64,000 bases of DNA from Schlesneria paludicola DSM 18645 (GTDB lineage: Bacteria > Planctomycetota > Planctomycetia > Planctomycetales > Planctomycetaceae), in NCBI GenBank assembly GCA_945876035.1, contig CAMCMU010000014.1:1-64000 (forward strand), given 5' to 3'. Positions 28,834-38,598 of the stretch are shown piece by piece. The notes beneath the pieces were generated by a model. The model saw only the letters and a list, made by a program, of their open reading frames with translations. It was not told where the DNA came from and did no database searches. Both the position numbers and the translations under genes were made by a program. Every line of letters starts with the position of its first letter. Position 1 is the first letter of the stretch.

Positions 28834-31101
28834 TTATTCGTCAGCACGGGGGCCGCGATGCGGTTCGAACATTGTGAGGGCTGCCCGTTCCGATTCATCA
28901 ACCGCATTAACCGCACGCTGATAAAGCCGTTCTTGACTGCGTATTGTGTCGGCGGACGAGTTTGTTTTGACGGCTTCGTATCGGCCATCCGGCAGCAGTT
29001 TTCTGGCTTTGACGTTATCCTGAAAATGAATTTTTAAAATGGATAACAACTTTGCGCGGCAGGCGGGGTCTTCCACAGGAACGAGCAATTCGACCCGCCG
29101 ATCGAGATTGCGGGGCATCCAATCGGCACTCGAAATAAACAGCCGTTCGTCTCCCCCATGGTAGAAATAAAGAATTCGGCTGTGTTCCAGAAAACGATCA
29201 ATGACTCCCGTGACACGGATGTTTTCGGAAAGCCCTGGGACACCAGGACGAAGGCAACAAATCCCGCGCACGTTCAGTCGGATTTTTACGCCCGCCTGTG
29301 ATGCCGCATAGAGCGCTTCAATCATCTGACCGTCCACCAGCGAATTCAGTTTTGCCATGATCAGAGCCTTTTGACCATGTTTTTTTCGCTCCGTTTCAGA
29401 CTCAATCATTTCTAAGAGCTTGTCTCGCAGTCCAATCGGCGCCATTTCGATCTGTCGAAATTGTTGCGGTTGCGAGTAACCGGTAATGGCATTGAAGAAT
29501 GCCGTCGCGTCCGCTCCAAGATTTTCATTGCAGGTTAGCAGGCTCGCGTCGCTGTACACGCGGGCGGTCATTTCGTTGTAGTTTCCAGTGCCAAAGTGAA
29601 CGTATCGCTGAATTCCCTGAGGCTCGCGACGCACGATCAGACAGATCTTAGCGTGGGTTTTTAATCGCTTCACCCCATAGATCACTTGAACTTCCGCCCG
29701 TTCAAGATCCCGAGCCCATTCGATATTTCGCAACTCGTCGAATCGGGCTTTCAATTCGACAACAACCGTGACATGTTTTCCCGATTGTGCCGCCCGTTTC
29801 AACGCGGCGACGATGGGGCTGTTGGAACTCGTGCGATAGAGAATTTGCTTGATGGCAAGCACCTCTGGATCGTCCGCCGCCTCTTCGATCAGTCGCACAA
29901 TCGGATCAAAGCTTTCGTAGGGGTGATAGAGCAACAGGTCACCACGGGAGATCGTTGTGAACAGACTTTCCGCGGGATCGATTTGTGGCACACGCTTCGG
30001 CGACCATATTTCGTAACGTAAGGCGTCGAAGCCCTGCGCATCGGAGAGCCGAAAAAAGGAAACCAGTCCAAGTGGTCCCGGAACGGCAAAGATCCACTCG
30101 CTGGAAACATGCAGGGCGGATTGCAGAAACTCGCGAACGACCGAGCTGCCATGATGATCCACCTCCAGCCGAACGCAGACACTTTGACGCCGTGCGTTGA
30201 CTAGTTCCTGCATTTCACGCAACAGGTCGAAGGCCTGATCCTCTTGGAGTTCTACGTCTGCGTTACGCGTGATGCGGAACGGAACGCACTCCTCGATCTG
30301 CTCACCGGGAAACAGTTGCGAGATAAACAAACGGACGACATCCTCCAACAGAATGAAGCTAAAACCGCTCTCCGAAGGAAGCGTCATGAACCTCTGTCGG
30401 TGACGCCCAAAAGGGACGATTGCAAAACGTGGTCCTGTTGTCCCGGTGGAAGGAGCTAGCCTGACACACAGGCTGATGGATTGATTCGTGAGATTGGGGA
30501 AAGTCGGTGTTTTTGCGGACGACAAAAACGTCGGACTGTCCGTCACGGTTTGCGATTCATCGTCTGCGACGGCAGACGCTTCGTTCGCAGAGTTTTTGTC
30601 CGGATCGCCCAATATCCCAAGCGATCGGTTCCCGTTTGGTTGTGGGGCCTTGTGCGAATCGACGGTCACAGCGATGGCCAACGGAGTCAGAACAGGAAAA
30701 ATTTCCTCTCTGAAGAGAGTTTGAACGTGCTCTTTTTGACGCTCGTCCAATTCTTCAAGACGGACTCGCCGGATGCCTGATTGGCACAGTGCCGGCTCGA
30801 GTTCTGATAGATAGAGCCGATACTGCTCCGATGTCAAAAAACTCATTCGCTGGCCAATGGCCTGCAGTTGCTCGCCAATCGTCATGCCATTCGAGTCAGT
30901 CCGCGATTCGCTGGCCGTGGCCAGCATTTGCAGGCTGCCGACGCGAACCATCGTGAATTCGTCTAAGTTCGAAGCGGTGATAGCCAGAAACCGCAGTCGT
31001 TCGAGCAATGGAATTGACGGATCACACGCCTCGTCCAAAACTCTCTGATTGAATTCAAGCCAGCTCAACTCACGATTAAAAAGGTGCGATTCAGCAGCCA
31101 T
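28834..31101 (-). CDS. ppk1: Polyphosphate kinase 1
   Basis: About 755 residues from the ATG at 31101 (MAAESHLFNRELSWLEFN); the frame continues six codons upstream to a TTG. It makes and degrades inorganic polyphosphate from ATP through an autophosphorylated His. The N-domain (RELSWLEFNQRVLDEA) and head domain are followed by the two C-terminal phospholipase-D-like domains. KTHAKICLIVRRE carries the conserved catalytic His, YVHFGTGNYNEMTARVYSD follows, and ISSADWMPRNLDRRVEL marks the end. It is longer than the E. coli enzyme (688) because of a low-complexity insert at about residues 160-205, rich in Asn/Ser/Ala, within the head domain. Followed by sixA. Confidence 0.96.
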   Translation of the reverse strand: MAAESHLFNRELSWLEFNQRVLDEACDPSIPLLERLRFLAITASNLDEFTMVRVGSLQMLATASESRTDSNGMTIGEQLQAIGQRMSFLTSEQYRLYLSELEPALCQSGIRRVRLEELDERQKEHVQTLFREEIFPVLTPLAIAVTVDSHKAPQPNGNRSLGILGDPDKNSANEASAVADDESQTVTDSPTFLSSAKTPTFPNLTNQSISLCVRLAPSTGTTGPRFAIVPFGRHRQRFMTLPSESGFSFILLEDVVRLFISQLFPGEQIEECVPFRITRNADVELQEDQAFDLLREMQELVNARRQSVCVRLEVDHHGSSVVREFLQSALHVSSEWIFAVPGPLGLVSFFRLSDAQGFDALRYEIWSPKRVPQIDPAESLFTTISRGDLLLYHPYESFDPIVRLIEEAADDPEVLAIKQILYRTSSNSPIVAALKRAAQSGKHVTVVVELKARFDELRNIEWARDLERAEVQVIYGVKRLKTHAKICLIVRREPQGIQRYVHFGTGNYNEMTARVYSDASLLTCNENLGADATAFFNAITGYSQPQQFRQIEMAPIGLRDKLLEMIESETERKKHGQKALIMAKLNSLVDGQMIEALYAASQAGVKIRLNVRGICCLRPGVPGLSENIRVTGVIDRFLEHSRILYFYHGGDERLFISSADWMPRNLDRRVELLVPVEDPACRAKLLSILKIHFQDNVKARKLLPDGRYEAVKTNSSADTIRSQERLYQRAVNAVDESERAALTMFEPHRGPRADE

Positions 31102-31449
31102 GCCGTGAAAGTATCCCAACTATGTGAATGGATCTCAAAACACAAGGGATGGAAAACGACGCAGACACGGGGGACCCGTCGCCGCCAAAAACGAGTGATG
31201 CTACCATGCCTGATGCCTACGATTCGTGCAAGCGAAGGACGGGTTCTCTTCGAAAGAAATGTGTTGCCGGGGCCTCAAGACATCAACGCAGTATTGGTAA
31301 AGTCAGGGAGTCACGGCATCATTCCCAAGCCGTTACCAAATACGTAAGCTCGCAGGATCTAACAGTAACGCCACGGTTAGCAATCCGCCTGCGAGGCGGC
31401 ACGGGAAATTGTCTTTGTCAGGCCAACCCTTATCCCAGGACGAATTTCA
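31102..31449. other. Divergent gap between ppk1 and DUF350 gene
   Basis: 348 bp expected to hold both promoters. A weak Shine-Dalgarno (AGGA) lies ten bases before the ATG at 31450. No gene-like frame. Confidence 0.5.
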
Positions 31450-31662
31450 ATGAATGTCTCTTCTATCTCTGTTTTGGCTGGTACCGCATCGTTTGGACTA
31501 TTGGGAATGTTTCTTTTACTTCTGGGATTCAAGGCTTTTGAATTGATTACAACGCGTCTCGATGTCGAAAAGCAGCTTGCCGAGGGCAATTATGCTGTTG
31601 CGATTGTGGTGGCGACCATCATGATCTCCTTGAGCTGGATCATCGTACACTCCATGACCTGA
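31450..31662 (+). CDS. DUF350 family small membrane protein (YjfL-like)
   Basis: 70 residues with two hydrophobic helices (about 12-32 and 48-66), separated by a short polar loop with FELITTRLDVEKQL and GNYAVAI. This is the pattern of the DUF350/YjfL family. First gene of a three-gene plus-strand unit: the lipoprotein gene starts 74 bp downstream and the ATP-grasp enzyme overlaps the latter. In E. coli the same three families occur in the same order (yjfL, yjfM, yjfC), which supports both the assignment and a joint function. That function is not established. Confidence 0.85.
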   Translation: MNVSSISVLAGTASFGLLGMFLLLLGFKAFELITTRLDVEKQLAEGNYAVAIVVATIMISLSWIIVHSMT

Positions 31663-31735
31663 AAAATCTCGCTCATTCCCGCAACACAGACCTTCCGGCA
31701 GATCCTCACTCAGTCGTTATGGATGCGTGTGAAAT

Positions 31736-32203
31736 ATGTCAAAAAAAAGTTTTCGTGTGGTCCTCACGCTTCTCGGATCGGGCGCATTCGCCAGCGGCTG
31801 TTCACACGAGTATTCGGAAACGAAAGAGGCCGCCTTTACGTCGCAAATCGATTTGGAGCAGGACCACGATCCTCTGCGTGAGCAGGACACACCACAAACC
31901 GTGACAGACCAAAATTCGGCCGGCTCGACATCGGCCGTGGAACCGGGTTCCGCCAAGACTCAAACCAGACATTCGCACTACCGCGGGTCATCCATGATGT
32001 GGCCGCTGCTCTGGATGATGTCGTCGGGTTCTCATTCGTCTTACAACCGTCCGCCCATTTCGGGGCGTGGTTTAGCCTCACCGAGTTCACCGAGGTACTC
32101 CCCGGCAGGAACAGGGGGATCCGTTCCTGTCCAAAGCACGGCGGGGTCTGTCAACGCACACGGGTTTGGAAAAACGGGGCGGGCGATTTCGGGAGGCTCG
32201 TAA
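31736..32203 (+). CDS. Lipoprotein, DUF1190/YgiB-YjfM-like
   Basis: 155 residues. The signal peptide ends in a lipobox (FASGC, Cys22), so the protein should be a membrane-anchored lipoprotein. The mature part is Ser/Gly/Pro/His rich and low complexity, with a MMWPLLWMMSSGS stretch near the middle and a Gly/Ser tail. The sequence alone would not identify the family. The assignment rests on position between DUF350 and glutathionylspermidine-synthase-like genes, where E. coli has YjfM (and YgiB before YgiC). The stop codon overlaps the next start as TAATG, so translation is coupled. Confidence 0.65.
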   Translation: MSKKSFRVVLTLLGSGAFASGCSHEYSETKEAAFTSQIDLEQDHDPLREQDTPQTVTDQNSAGSTSAVEPGSAKTQTRHSHYRGSSMMWPLLWMMSSGSHSSYNRPPISGRGLASPSSPRYSPAGTGGSVPVQSTAGSVNAHGFGKTGRAISGGS

Positions 32204-33327
32204 TGCATCGTCGAGAAATTGCACCCCGCCGAGACTGGCAGCGATGCGTCGAAGACCAAGGTCTCGCCTTTCACACGATTGACGGCGATCTTTATTGGGA
32301 TGAATCCGCGTACTACGAATTTACGTCGATGGAGATCGACTTGCTCGAATCGGCCACGAATGCGCTACAGGCGATGTGTCTCCACGCCGTGCAGCATGTG
32401 TTTGATGAAAACCGGATGTGTGAATTTCAGATTCCGACGGTGATGCAGGAATGGGTACGCGCCAGCTGGGATCGGGATGACCCGAGTCTTTACGGACGAT
32501 TCGATCTGGCTTACGACGGTGTAAGGCCACCGCAGTTGCTGGAATACAATGCCGATACACCGACCTCTTTGTTAGAGGCCGGAGCCATTCAATGGTTCTG
32601 GTTGCAAGACGTCAATCGTCGTGCCGACCAGTTCAACAGCATTCATGAACAGTTGCTCCAGACGTGGGCGAAGTTTTACGAAAACTGCAACCAACCCCTT
32701 TATTTCACGTCGGTCGAAAATCACGAGGAGGATTTCGGAAACGTCCGGTACCTGCAGGATACGGCCGAACAAGCCGGCCTCCGGACCGTCTATGTGCCCC
32801 TCGAAAAAATCGCCTTCGATTTGGATTCCCAACAGTTCCTCGACCCGAGTGGATCGCCGATCGGCACGTTGTTCAAGCTCTACCCTTGGGAGTGGATGCT
32901 GCAGGAGGAATTTGGGAGACATCTTCCCGTGGCGCCCACACACTGGATCGAGCCACCATGGAAAATGCTGTTGAGTAACAAATCGCTTCTCGTGGTCATG
33001 TGGGAACTCTTTCCGGATTCCCCCTATCTGTTACCTGCTGCTTACACGCCGATGGGGTCGTCTTACGTCTGCAAGCCGTGCCTCTCTCGAGAAGGAAGCA
33101 ATGTCTCAATTTTCCACGGTGGGACTCAGATTGACGGCACATCGGGTCCTTATGTCACGGGACCGAGGGTGTATCAGGAATATCACGAACTGCCGGTTTT
33201 CTCCGGAAATTATCCCGTCATTGGCAGTTGGATCGTGGGCGGTGAAGCCTGTGGACTAGGAGTTCGCGAAGACCGGTCACGCATCACTCACAACATGAGT
33301 CGCTTCGTCCCACACCTGTTTTTTTGA
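32203..33327 (+). CDS. Glutathionylspermidine synthase-like ATP-grasp protein (YjfC/YgiC-like)
   Basis: 374 residues starting at the ATG in TAATG, typical of stand-alone GSP_synth domain proteins that lack the amidase half of E. coli GspS. Seen motifs: YGRFDLAYDG, LLEYNADTPTSLLEA (substrate and Mg-binding region), FKLYPWEWM, LLSNKSLL, the ATP-grasp segment VCKPCLSREGSNVS, and the VIGSWIVGGEACGLGVRED end. Such enzymes form an amide bond between a peptide or glycine carboxylate and an amine using ATP. The real substrate of the YjfC/YgiC branch is unknown. Last gene of the DUF350-lipoprotein unit. Confidence 0.9.
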   Translation: MHRREIAPRRDWQRCVEDQGLAFHTIDGDLYWDESAYYEFTSMEIDLLESATNALQAMCLHAVQHVFDENRMCEFQIPTVMQEWVRASWDRDDPSLYGRFDLAYDGVRPPQLLEYNADTPTSLLEAGAIQWFWLQDVNRRADQFNSIHEQLLQTWAKFYENCNQPLYFTSVENHEEDFGNVRYLQDTAEQAGLRTVYVPLEKIAFDLDSQQFLDPSGSPIGTLFKLYPWEWMLQEEFGRHLPVAPTHWIEPPWKMLLSNKSLLVVMWELFPDSPYLLPAAYTPMGSSYVCKPCLSREGSNVSIFHGGTQIDGTSGPYVTGPRVYQEYHELPVFSGNYPVIGSWIVGGEACGLGVREDRSRITHNMSRFVPHLFF

Positions 33328-33518
33328 TGATGGAAGTGGTGGCCGTTCGCTCTGCTGTTTTTTTTCGATCGACCAAATGCTGCAATCACTGTGTCGGTTC
33401 CCGTTGACGATCCATTGAACAACTCCGATGATCATGCGACAGCGAATTTTCCCTGAGTGCCGGTCGTTCCTTCCGCGACTTTCTGGACTCGGCAAAAAAT
33501 CATTCAAAGGTTTGTGGT

Positions 33519-33926
33519 ATGAAAATGACAGTCGTCTGGTGTGGTGTGGTGTTGAGTCACCTGTGGATCACGACGGTAAGTGCCTTCCCGCCGATTCCGG
33601 CTCAAATCAAAGAGACTCTGAAAGACAACAAGGTCTATCAACCGTTTCTTGATACGCTGGATGGTCTCACGAGCAAATGCGACGTGTGCCACAAACCGGG
33701 TGCGGATAAGAAGGGCAAAGGGCATGGGTTGAACGACTTTGGAAAAGTCTTTCATGATCGATTTGAAGCCAAAAATTACAAAAAATCTCAAGACGAGAAA
33801 AAAACGTCCGAGGCACTCAAGCTCTTTCAGGCTGCGTGGGATAAGTCCGTCATCGAGCGGACCAGCGACGGAAAAGTTTACGGCGATCTCATGAAATCCG
33901 GCTTGTTGCCGAGCAAGAATGAATAG
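33519..33926 (+). CDS. Small secreted haem-c-type protein
   Basis: 135 residues. The N-terminus (about 1-22, ending VSA) is a signal peptide. One CDVCH motif (Cys54, Cys57, His58) fits covalent haem c attachment, followed by a Lys/Gly-rich KPGADKKGKGHGLNDFGKVF segment in place of a standard cytochrome fold. There is no obvious distal Met ligand in a conserved context. Small CxxCH proteins of this sort are frequent in planctomycetes and are presumed periplasmic. 191 bp separate it from the ATP-grasp gene, so it is likely independently transcribed. Confidence 0.75.
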   Translation: MKMTVVWCGVVLSHLWITTVSAFPPIPAQIKETLKDNKVYQPFLDTLDGLTSKCDVCHKPGADKKGKGHGLNDFGKVFHDRFEAKNYKKSQDEKKTSEALKLFQAAWDKSVIERTSDGKVYGDLMKSGLLPSKNE

Positions 33927-35014
33927 CGAGCCACGAATGTCCCTTCGTGCTTCTGGTTCATCCGCCGGAATCCTCTGGCCGCTCGCCAAATGTCGCATGG
34001 CACTTGTTTTTGTGAGTTGATGAGTCTTTTTTGAGCAGCAAAAATACCGGCTGCCGGCAGGTGTTTTGCAGCATCGTTTTGAGTTTTACGGCCACAGGCA
34101 TGAACAGGTCGAAGTTGTTGGGGATTGCCTCATCGTGCATGTGCCGCAGTCGTTCTTCGTCGAGTGGGTCGGTAGGAGTGCGGCTCTGGGGAATGCATGG
34201 CCGGGAGTTGCGGCCCGATGTTGGGTGGGAAACAGTGTGTGACGATCGTGTGAGCGATTGCCCCTGCGGCTCGCCGGCCCCAAGGCGACCGGCGGCGTCT
34301 GAAAGTAACTCTGCCTCGGCATCGGCCCCCGGTTAGCACTGACAATCTGTGCGATGATCCGGCGTTTTTTTTGGCGAGACGATCCACAGGCGGCTGCCGC
34401 TTTCACCTCGACGGATTTGCCCGAGCCGAAGGCTCCCGGGTTCCAAGGATCGGCCAGTTCACCAAGACTCTCTTCGAGCATCCCCGTGGCCTCCAGCGGC
34501 TGCTCGAAGAGATCCGCCACAAAACCATCTAACAACAGGCCGACGTTCTTCGGTATCCCGAAGATTTAAACCACCCCCTTAAGGAACTCCACGAAGCCCT
34601 GTACGCTTGGGATCAAGGACGGGAAAGCCTGCGGAGGTCTCAGCTGTTTCTGGAGAGCCTTGGAACGAGCCCGCCGGTCGAAGTCACGCTGCATCACCTC
34701 CTGTTCGGCGATGATAGAACCCAAGGGATTTCGTGACATTCGCGGGCGCGGTCTCCGCTGTCTTCGCGATCGGTTCTTCACGGTCGGTCGCTCTCTGGCG
34801 GTGAACCCCCCTGAAATCAAGCCTGAGCGTTCGGTTCTTGGGCTCATGGACAATTGACTATCGGCCCGAAGTCCGACACCACCTGTGGTCTCGGCGACTG
34901 CGATTGCCACACGTTTCCGGTTTCCCTACAACCAATCTTCTGCAATCACTCAGCCGGCTGAAACGGGGTGCTGCGTTCTGTCCGTGACGACGATATTTCA
35001 GGGATGAATCGCTG
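33927..35014. other. Long gap with possible gene remnants
   Basis: About 1.1 kb without an intact recognised gene. Minus-strand frames at 34086-34910 (see separate entry) and 33958-34140 have protein-like composition, the latter including DEAIPNNFDLFMPVAVKLK, but no known family was recognised. Confidence 0.4.
34086..34910 (-). pseudogene. Possible interrupted unknown gene
   Basis: One minus-strand frame runs from 34910 to 34086 with a single internal TAA at 34566-34568. Before it the translation ends PSVQGFVEFLKGVV; after it the same frame continues IFGIPKNVGLLLDGFVADLF and LEATGMLEESLGELADPW. The composition over about 34700-34350 is protein-like, but the outer parts are not. It could be a gene broken by one nonsense mutation or chance. 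No family recognised. Confidence 0.3.
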
Positions 35015-36814
35015 ATGACGACGGTCTGTCGACACCAATTAGTGCTCCTCTTAATTGCCGGTTTCGTGTTTTTTACGAATCTTGGCGGATATGCCTTATT
35101 TGACGAAGATGAACCGAAAAATGCCGTCTGTGGTCGTGAAATGTTTGAACGAGGCGACTGGATCGTTCCCACATTCAATGCTCAGCTAAGAACCGACAAG
35201 CCGGTTCTGATTTATTGGTTGATGCAGATCTCGTTTCATCTGTTTGGTGTCTCTGAGTTTTCTTCGCGATTGGGTTCCTCGCTATTGGCTGTGGGAACGA
35301 CACTGCTGACGTACCATCTGGGTCGCAAGCTCTATTCCCCCCCCGTCGGTTTGCTTGCCGGAATTATCCTCTGTACCTCAGTGATGTTCTCGGCTGTTGG
35401 TCGTTCCGTGACACCGGACTCCGTATTGATCTTTTGTCTGACGCTGGCTTTCACGATCTACGTCTGGACCGTGGCTCAGCAGCGTGGCGGTCAATTCAGC
35501 GGCATATCAGCAAATCAAGAAGTGAAGAGACTGGCCGACTTGCTGCCCAAAACGTGGTTGGCATCGCTTGCCATGTATTCAGCGATGGGCTTGGCCATTT
35601 TGGCGAAGGGGCCCATCGGAGTCTTGCTGCCGTGTACGATCATTGGCCTCTTGTTGCTGATTTCGCAACGCGAAATCGAACTCACCGAAGGACGGATTTT
35701 TGCAACCGTCGGTCCTTGGTGGCGCCGGAGCTTGGGGTCTGTCACTCAAGTCTTGCGACTGAGTCGAATTATCGAAGCGGCATCGGCGATGAGAGTCTTA
35801 TTCGGTGCGGTGGTTGTTTTAACAATTGCTCTTCCGTGGTATCTCGCTGTGGGATGGCAAACGGATGGAGTTTGGTTGCAAGGCTTTTTGGGTGATCACA
35901 ATCTCGCCCGATTTCTCAAGGCGAAAGAGCATCACAGTGGTCCGGTCTTTTACTATGTCATCGCTATTTTTTGGGGCAGCCTCCCCTGGTCTGTTTTTCT
36001 ACCGCTGTCGTTATGGACGTTGAAGAACCGTCTGGAAAAAACGAACATCGATCACCACAGCGATTGCTTCGTCGCCTGTTGGGCAGGTGTCTGGTTTGCC
36101 TTTTTTTCGTATTCCAGCACCAAGTTGCCGAATTACGTCTTGCCGATGTACCCTGCGCTAGCCTTGCTGACCGCTCGAACGCTCCACGCATGGCAGATGT
36201 CTTCGGCGAGCCAAGGGATGATTTCATTTCGCCATTCCTGCCGTGGATTGTCAGCCATCGGTATGTTGTTGATGGTCTCCATTCCGATCGCGTCGAGCTT
36301 CCTACTGCCTGGCGAAGAATGGCTGCTGCTGATTGGTGCTATTCCGGTGATGGGCGGCGCATTTGCCTACGCGGCGGCAGAACGAGAACGGCGGTCGCAG
36401 GCGATTGGCATTTTGTCTGTGAGTGCGGTCGCGTTGGCAATCTCGATCACAGGGATTGGACTGGCCTCCGTTGGGTCTCATCAAGACTCTCCGAAACTTG
36501 CCGCCGCCGCGCGGCAAGCGGCTGGCACGATGGAAGTACAGCTCGCGGCCATCAATTATTTTTCACCAAATTTAGTATTCTACTGGAAGCACTCTGTTCA
36601 ACGGCTTCGAAATCCGAAGGAGATGACTCAGTTCTTCAACGAGAATCCGCGAGGCTTCGTTGTCACCCGCTCAGACAAGCTCGAAATGCTGGGTGAGCAA
36701 TTGTCGAGCTTGGCCGAAGTGGCACGGCATCGACGTTTCCTCGGAAACTATGACCTCGTGCTTTTGCGACGTTCCACCTCCGTAGCGCTGCACAACAGTT
36801 CCACGACAGACTAG
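35015..36814 (+). CDS. ArnT/GT39-like membrane glycosyltransferase
   Basis: 599 residues with an N-terminal membrane helix and about ten or more further helices. The first periplasmic loop has YALFDEDEPKNAVCGREM, the acidic DE-E motif of ArnT and PMT-type GT-C enzymes, and RTDKPVLIYWLMQ, also characteristic. RSVTPDSVLIF and KGPIGVLLP follow. These enzymes transfer sugar from a polyprenyl-phosphate donor on the outer face of the membrane, to lipid A (ArnT) or protein (PMT). Acceptor unknown here. It stands alone and converges with the response-regulator gene. Confidence 0.88.
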   Translation: MTTVCRHQLVLLLIAGFVFFTNLGGYALFDEDEPKNAVCGREMFERGDWIVPTFNAQLRTDKPVLIYWLMQISFHLFGVSEFSSRLGSSLLAVGTTLLTYHLGRKLYSPPVGLLAGIILCTSVMFSAVGRSVTPDSVLIFCLTLAFTIYVWTVAQQRGGQFSGISANQEVKRLADLLPKTWLASLAMYSAMGLAILAKGPIGVLLPCTIIGLLLLISQREIELTEGRIFATVGPWWRRSLGSVTQVLRLSRIIEAASAMRVLFGAVVVLTIALPWYLAVGWQTDGVWLQGFLGDHNLARFLKAKEHHSGPVFYYVIAIFWGSLPWSVFLPLSLWTLKNRLEKTNIDHHSDCFVACWAGVWFAFFSYSSTKLPNYVLPMYPALALLTARTLHAWQMSSASQGMISFRHSCRGLSAIGMLLMVSIPIASSFLLPGEEWLLLIGAIPVMGGAFAYAAAERERRSQAIGILSVSAVALAISITGIGLASVGSHQDSPKLAAAARQAAGTMEVQLAAINYFSPNLVFYWKHSVQRLRNPKEMTQFFNENPRGFVVTRSDKLEMLGEQLSSLAEVARHRRFLGNYDLVLLRRSTSVALHNSSTTD

Positions 36815-36908
36815 AGATTTCCACTGCAGATAAGATCCGACTCGGGTGCTCAATCGACCCACCATGAAAGCTGCGGAAAGAGGGTTAACCGGTCTGTTCG
36901 CGATCTCG

Positions 36909-38333
36909 TCAGCCAGCCGCTTTAGTTGTGTCGCCATTCAGTTTGTTGTACAGCGTCTTTAACGCAATACCAAGCTCATTGGCCGCCTTGGGCTTGTCAC
37001 CTTGATGCTTGTCGAGCACCCGATAGATCACGTCCATCTCAATCTCGCGCAATGTTTTTGGACACTTGGAGAGTTCAACAGTGGCTGTTTTGATGAGGCC
37101 TGACGCGGCCGCATGACGCAGAATGCCGGCAGGAAGGTCCTCCGGTTCGATGACTTCTCCATCGGACATGATGACGGCATGCTCGAGGGCATTCGCCAGT
37201 TCCCTTACATTCCCAGACCAGTCGTGCAACTTCAAAATCTGAACCGTCTCGGCGGACAGAGCATTGTCGGAAACGTCGCGTCGTTTCATATAACGCATGA
37301 TTAATGTGCGCGCCAGTTCCGGAATATCCTCTTTACGCTCTCGCAAAGGTGGCAGTTGTATTTCGAACGTATTCACGCGGAAGTACAAGTCTTCGCGGAA
37401 CGATCCTTCAACCACCATTTCTTGCAGGGAGCGATTGGTGGCGCAGACCACGCGGACATCGACATGGAATGCGTCATTTTCGCCAACGCGACGGACTTCA
37501 CCGGACTCTAGAAATCGGAGCAACTTGACTTGCATCGATTTGTCGAGTTCGCCCAATTCATCAAGAAATAATGTTCCACCATTCGCCACTTCAAGCAGTC
37601 CCTTGCGCGGCGTATCGGCGCCTGTGAACGCGCCCTTTCGGTGTCCAAACAATTCACTTTCCACAAGATTTTCTGGAAGCGCTCCGCAGTTGACGGCCAC
37701 AAACGGCATGGTCGATCTCAAGCTGAGATCGTGAATGCGTCGAGCGACTAGTTCCTTTCCCGTACCCGTCTCTCCCAAAATCAAAACACTGGAATCGGTC
37801 GGTGCGATTTTTTCGCACAACTTTTTGACATGGAGCATTCCGGGAGTCCGGCCAATCAGATCGGGTGCGCCTTCCACGGCCTTCAGTCTCGATTCGAGCG
37901 CGATCGTCTTGTGTGTCAGCGTGCGTTTGTCGGCGACGCGTTTTAAGGACGCATTGATGTCGATTAGCTTGCAGGGCTTTCGCAGAAAATCATAGGCTCC
38001 GGCGCGAACGGCCTGAATTGCCGCATCGACGTCGCCATGTGCTGTACTGATGATGACTTCGGTTTCTGGCGAGACTTTTTTGATGTGTTGGATCACATCC
38101 CATCCGCTCATGCCGGGCATTCTGAGATCCACGATCGCGGCATCAAATGTTTGCAGTTCCAGTGCCTTGAGAGCGGCTGGTCCGTCTTCACATAAGACAA
38201 GATCATGACCCATGCGTGGGAGTTCGATTTTCATGACATCGCGAATGGTTTGCTCGTCATCGACGAACAGGACTCGTAGTTTATTCGTGGCGGCAGCGGT
38301 CAACGGGCGGTCTCCTTGCCCCTCTCGTGACAT
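36909..38333 (-). CDS. Sigma-54-dependent response regulator, NtrC family
   Basis: 474 residues. Receiver domain at about 19-130 (VDDEQ, phospho-acceptor Asp in IVDLRMPGMSG, then the Lys in FLRKP). AAA+ sigma-54-activation domain at about 145-385 with GETGTGKELVAR, GAFTGAD (contacts sigma-54) and GGTLFLDELGEL. A Fis-type helix-turn-helix is at the C-terminus (AANELGIALKTLYNKL). When phosphorylated it should activate sigma-54 promoters. The likely partner is the histidine kinase encoded 265 bp upstream on the same strand. Target genes are not evident in the window. Confidence 0.95.
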   Translation of the reverse strand: MSREGQGDRPLTAAATNKLRVLFVDDEQTIRDVMKIELPRMGHDLVLCEDGPAALKALELQTFDAAIVDLRMPGMSGWDVIQHIKKVSPETEVIISTAHGDVDAAIQAVRAGAYDFLRKPCKLIDINASLKRVADKRTLTHKTIALESRLKAVEGAPDLIGRTPGMLHVKKLCEKIAPTDSSVLILGETGTGKELVARRIHDLSLRSTMPFVAVNCGALPENLVESELFGHRKGAFTGADTPRKGLLEVANGGTLFLDELGELDKSMQVKLLRFLESGEVRRVGENDAFHVDVRVVCATNRSLQEMVVEGSFREDLYFRVNTFEIQLPPLRERKEDIPELARTLIMRYMKRRDVSDNALSAETVQILKLHDWSGNVRELANALEHAVIMSDGEVIEPEDLPAGILRHAAASGLIKTATVELSKCPKTLREIEMDVIYRVLDKHQGDKPKAANELGIALKTLYNKLNGDTTKAAG

Positions 38334-38598
38334 CCTTGTCAGCGAGCCGACGATTGTCGGACGGCTTATATTGCCGAAAGATTTAGTTTGGTCGAGCGGT
38401 TCATATCACATCACTATCGTGGGAGCAATGTCCATTTTAGGCTTGTTCGAACTTTAGTGACCGTCAAAAAATAAGGGTCGGCAGAGAACCGTTGTCTCGG
38501 ACAAAATTTATAACGATTCCACACAGATTTGCGCCGTGACTCAATGAAAATTAGGTATCAGTCGTCAACATCAAAACCTCCTTCAGACGGCAGATACG
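38334..38598. other. Gap between kinase and regulator genes
   Basis: 265 bp, unusually long for a two-component pair. Contains the REP-like motif (38463-38488) and probably a separate promoter for the regulator. Confidence 0.45.
38463..38488. repeat. REP-like intergenic motif, copy B
   Basis: GTCAAAAAATAAGGG, then TCGGCAGAGAA. The first 15 bases match copy A (28161) with one mismatch, and both go on to a G-rich stretch ending GAGAA. The core GTCAAAAAATAA also occurs at 48944-48955. Confidence 0.4.
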
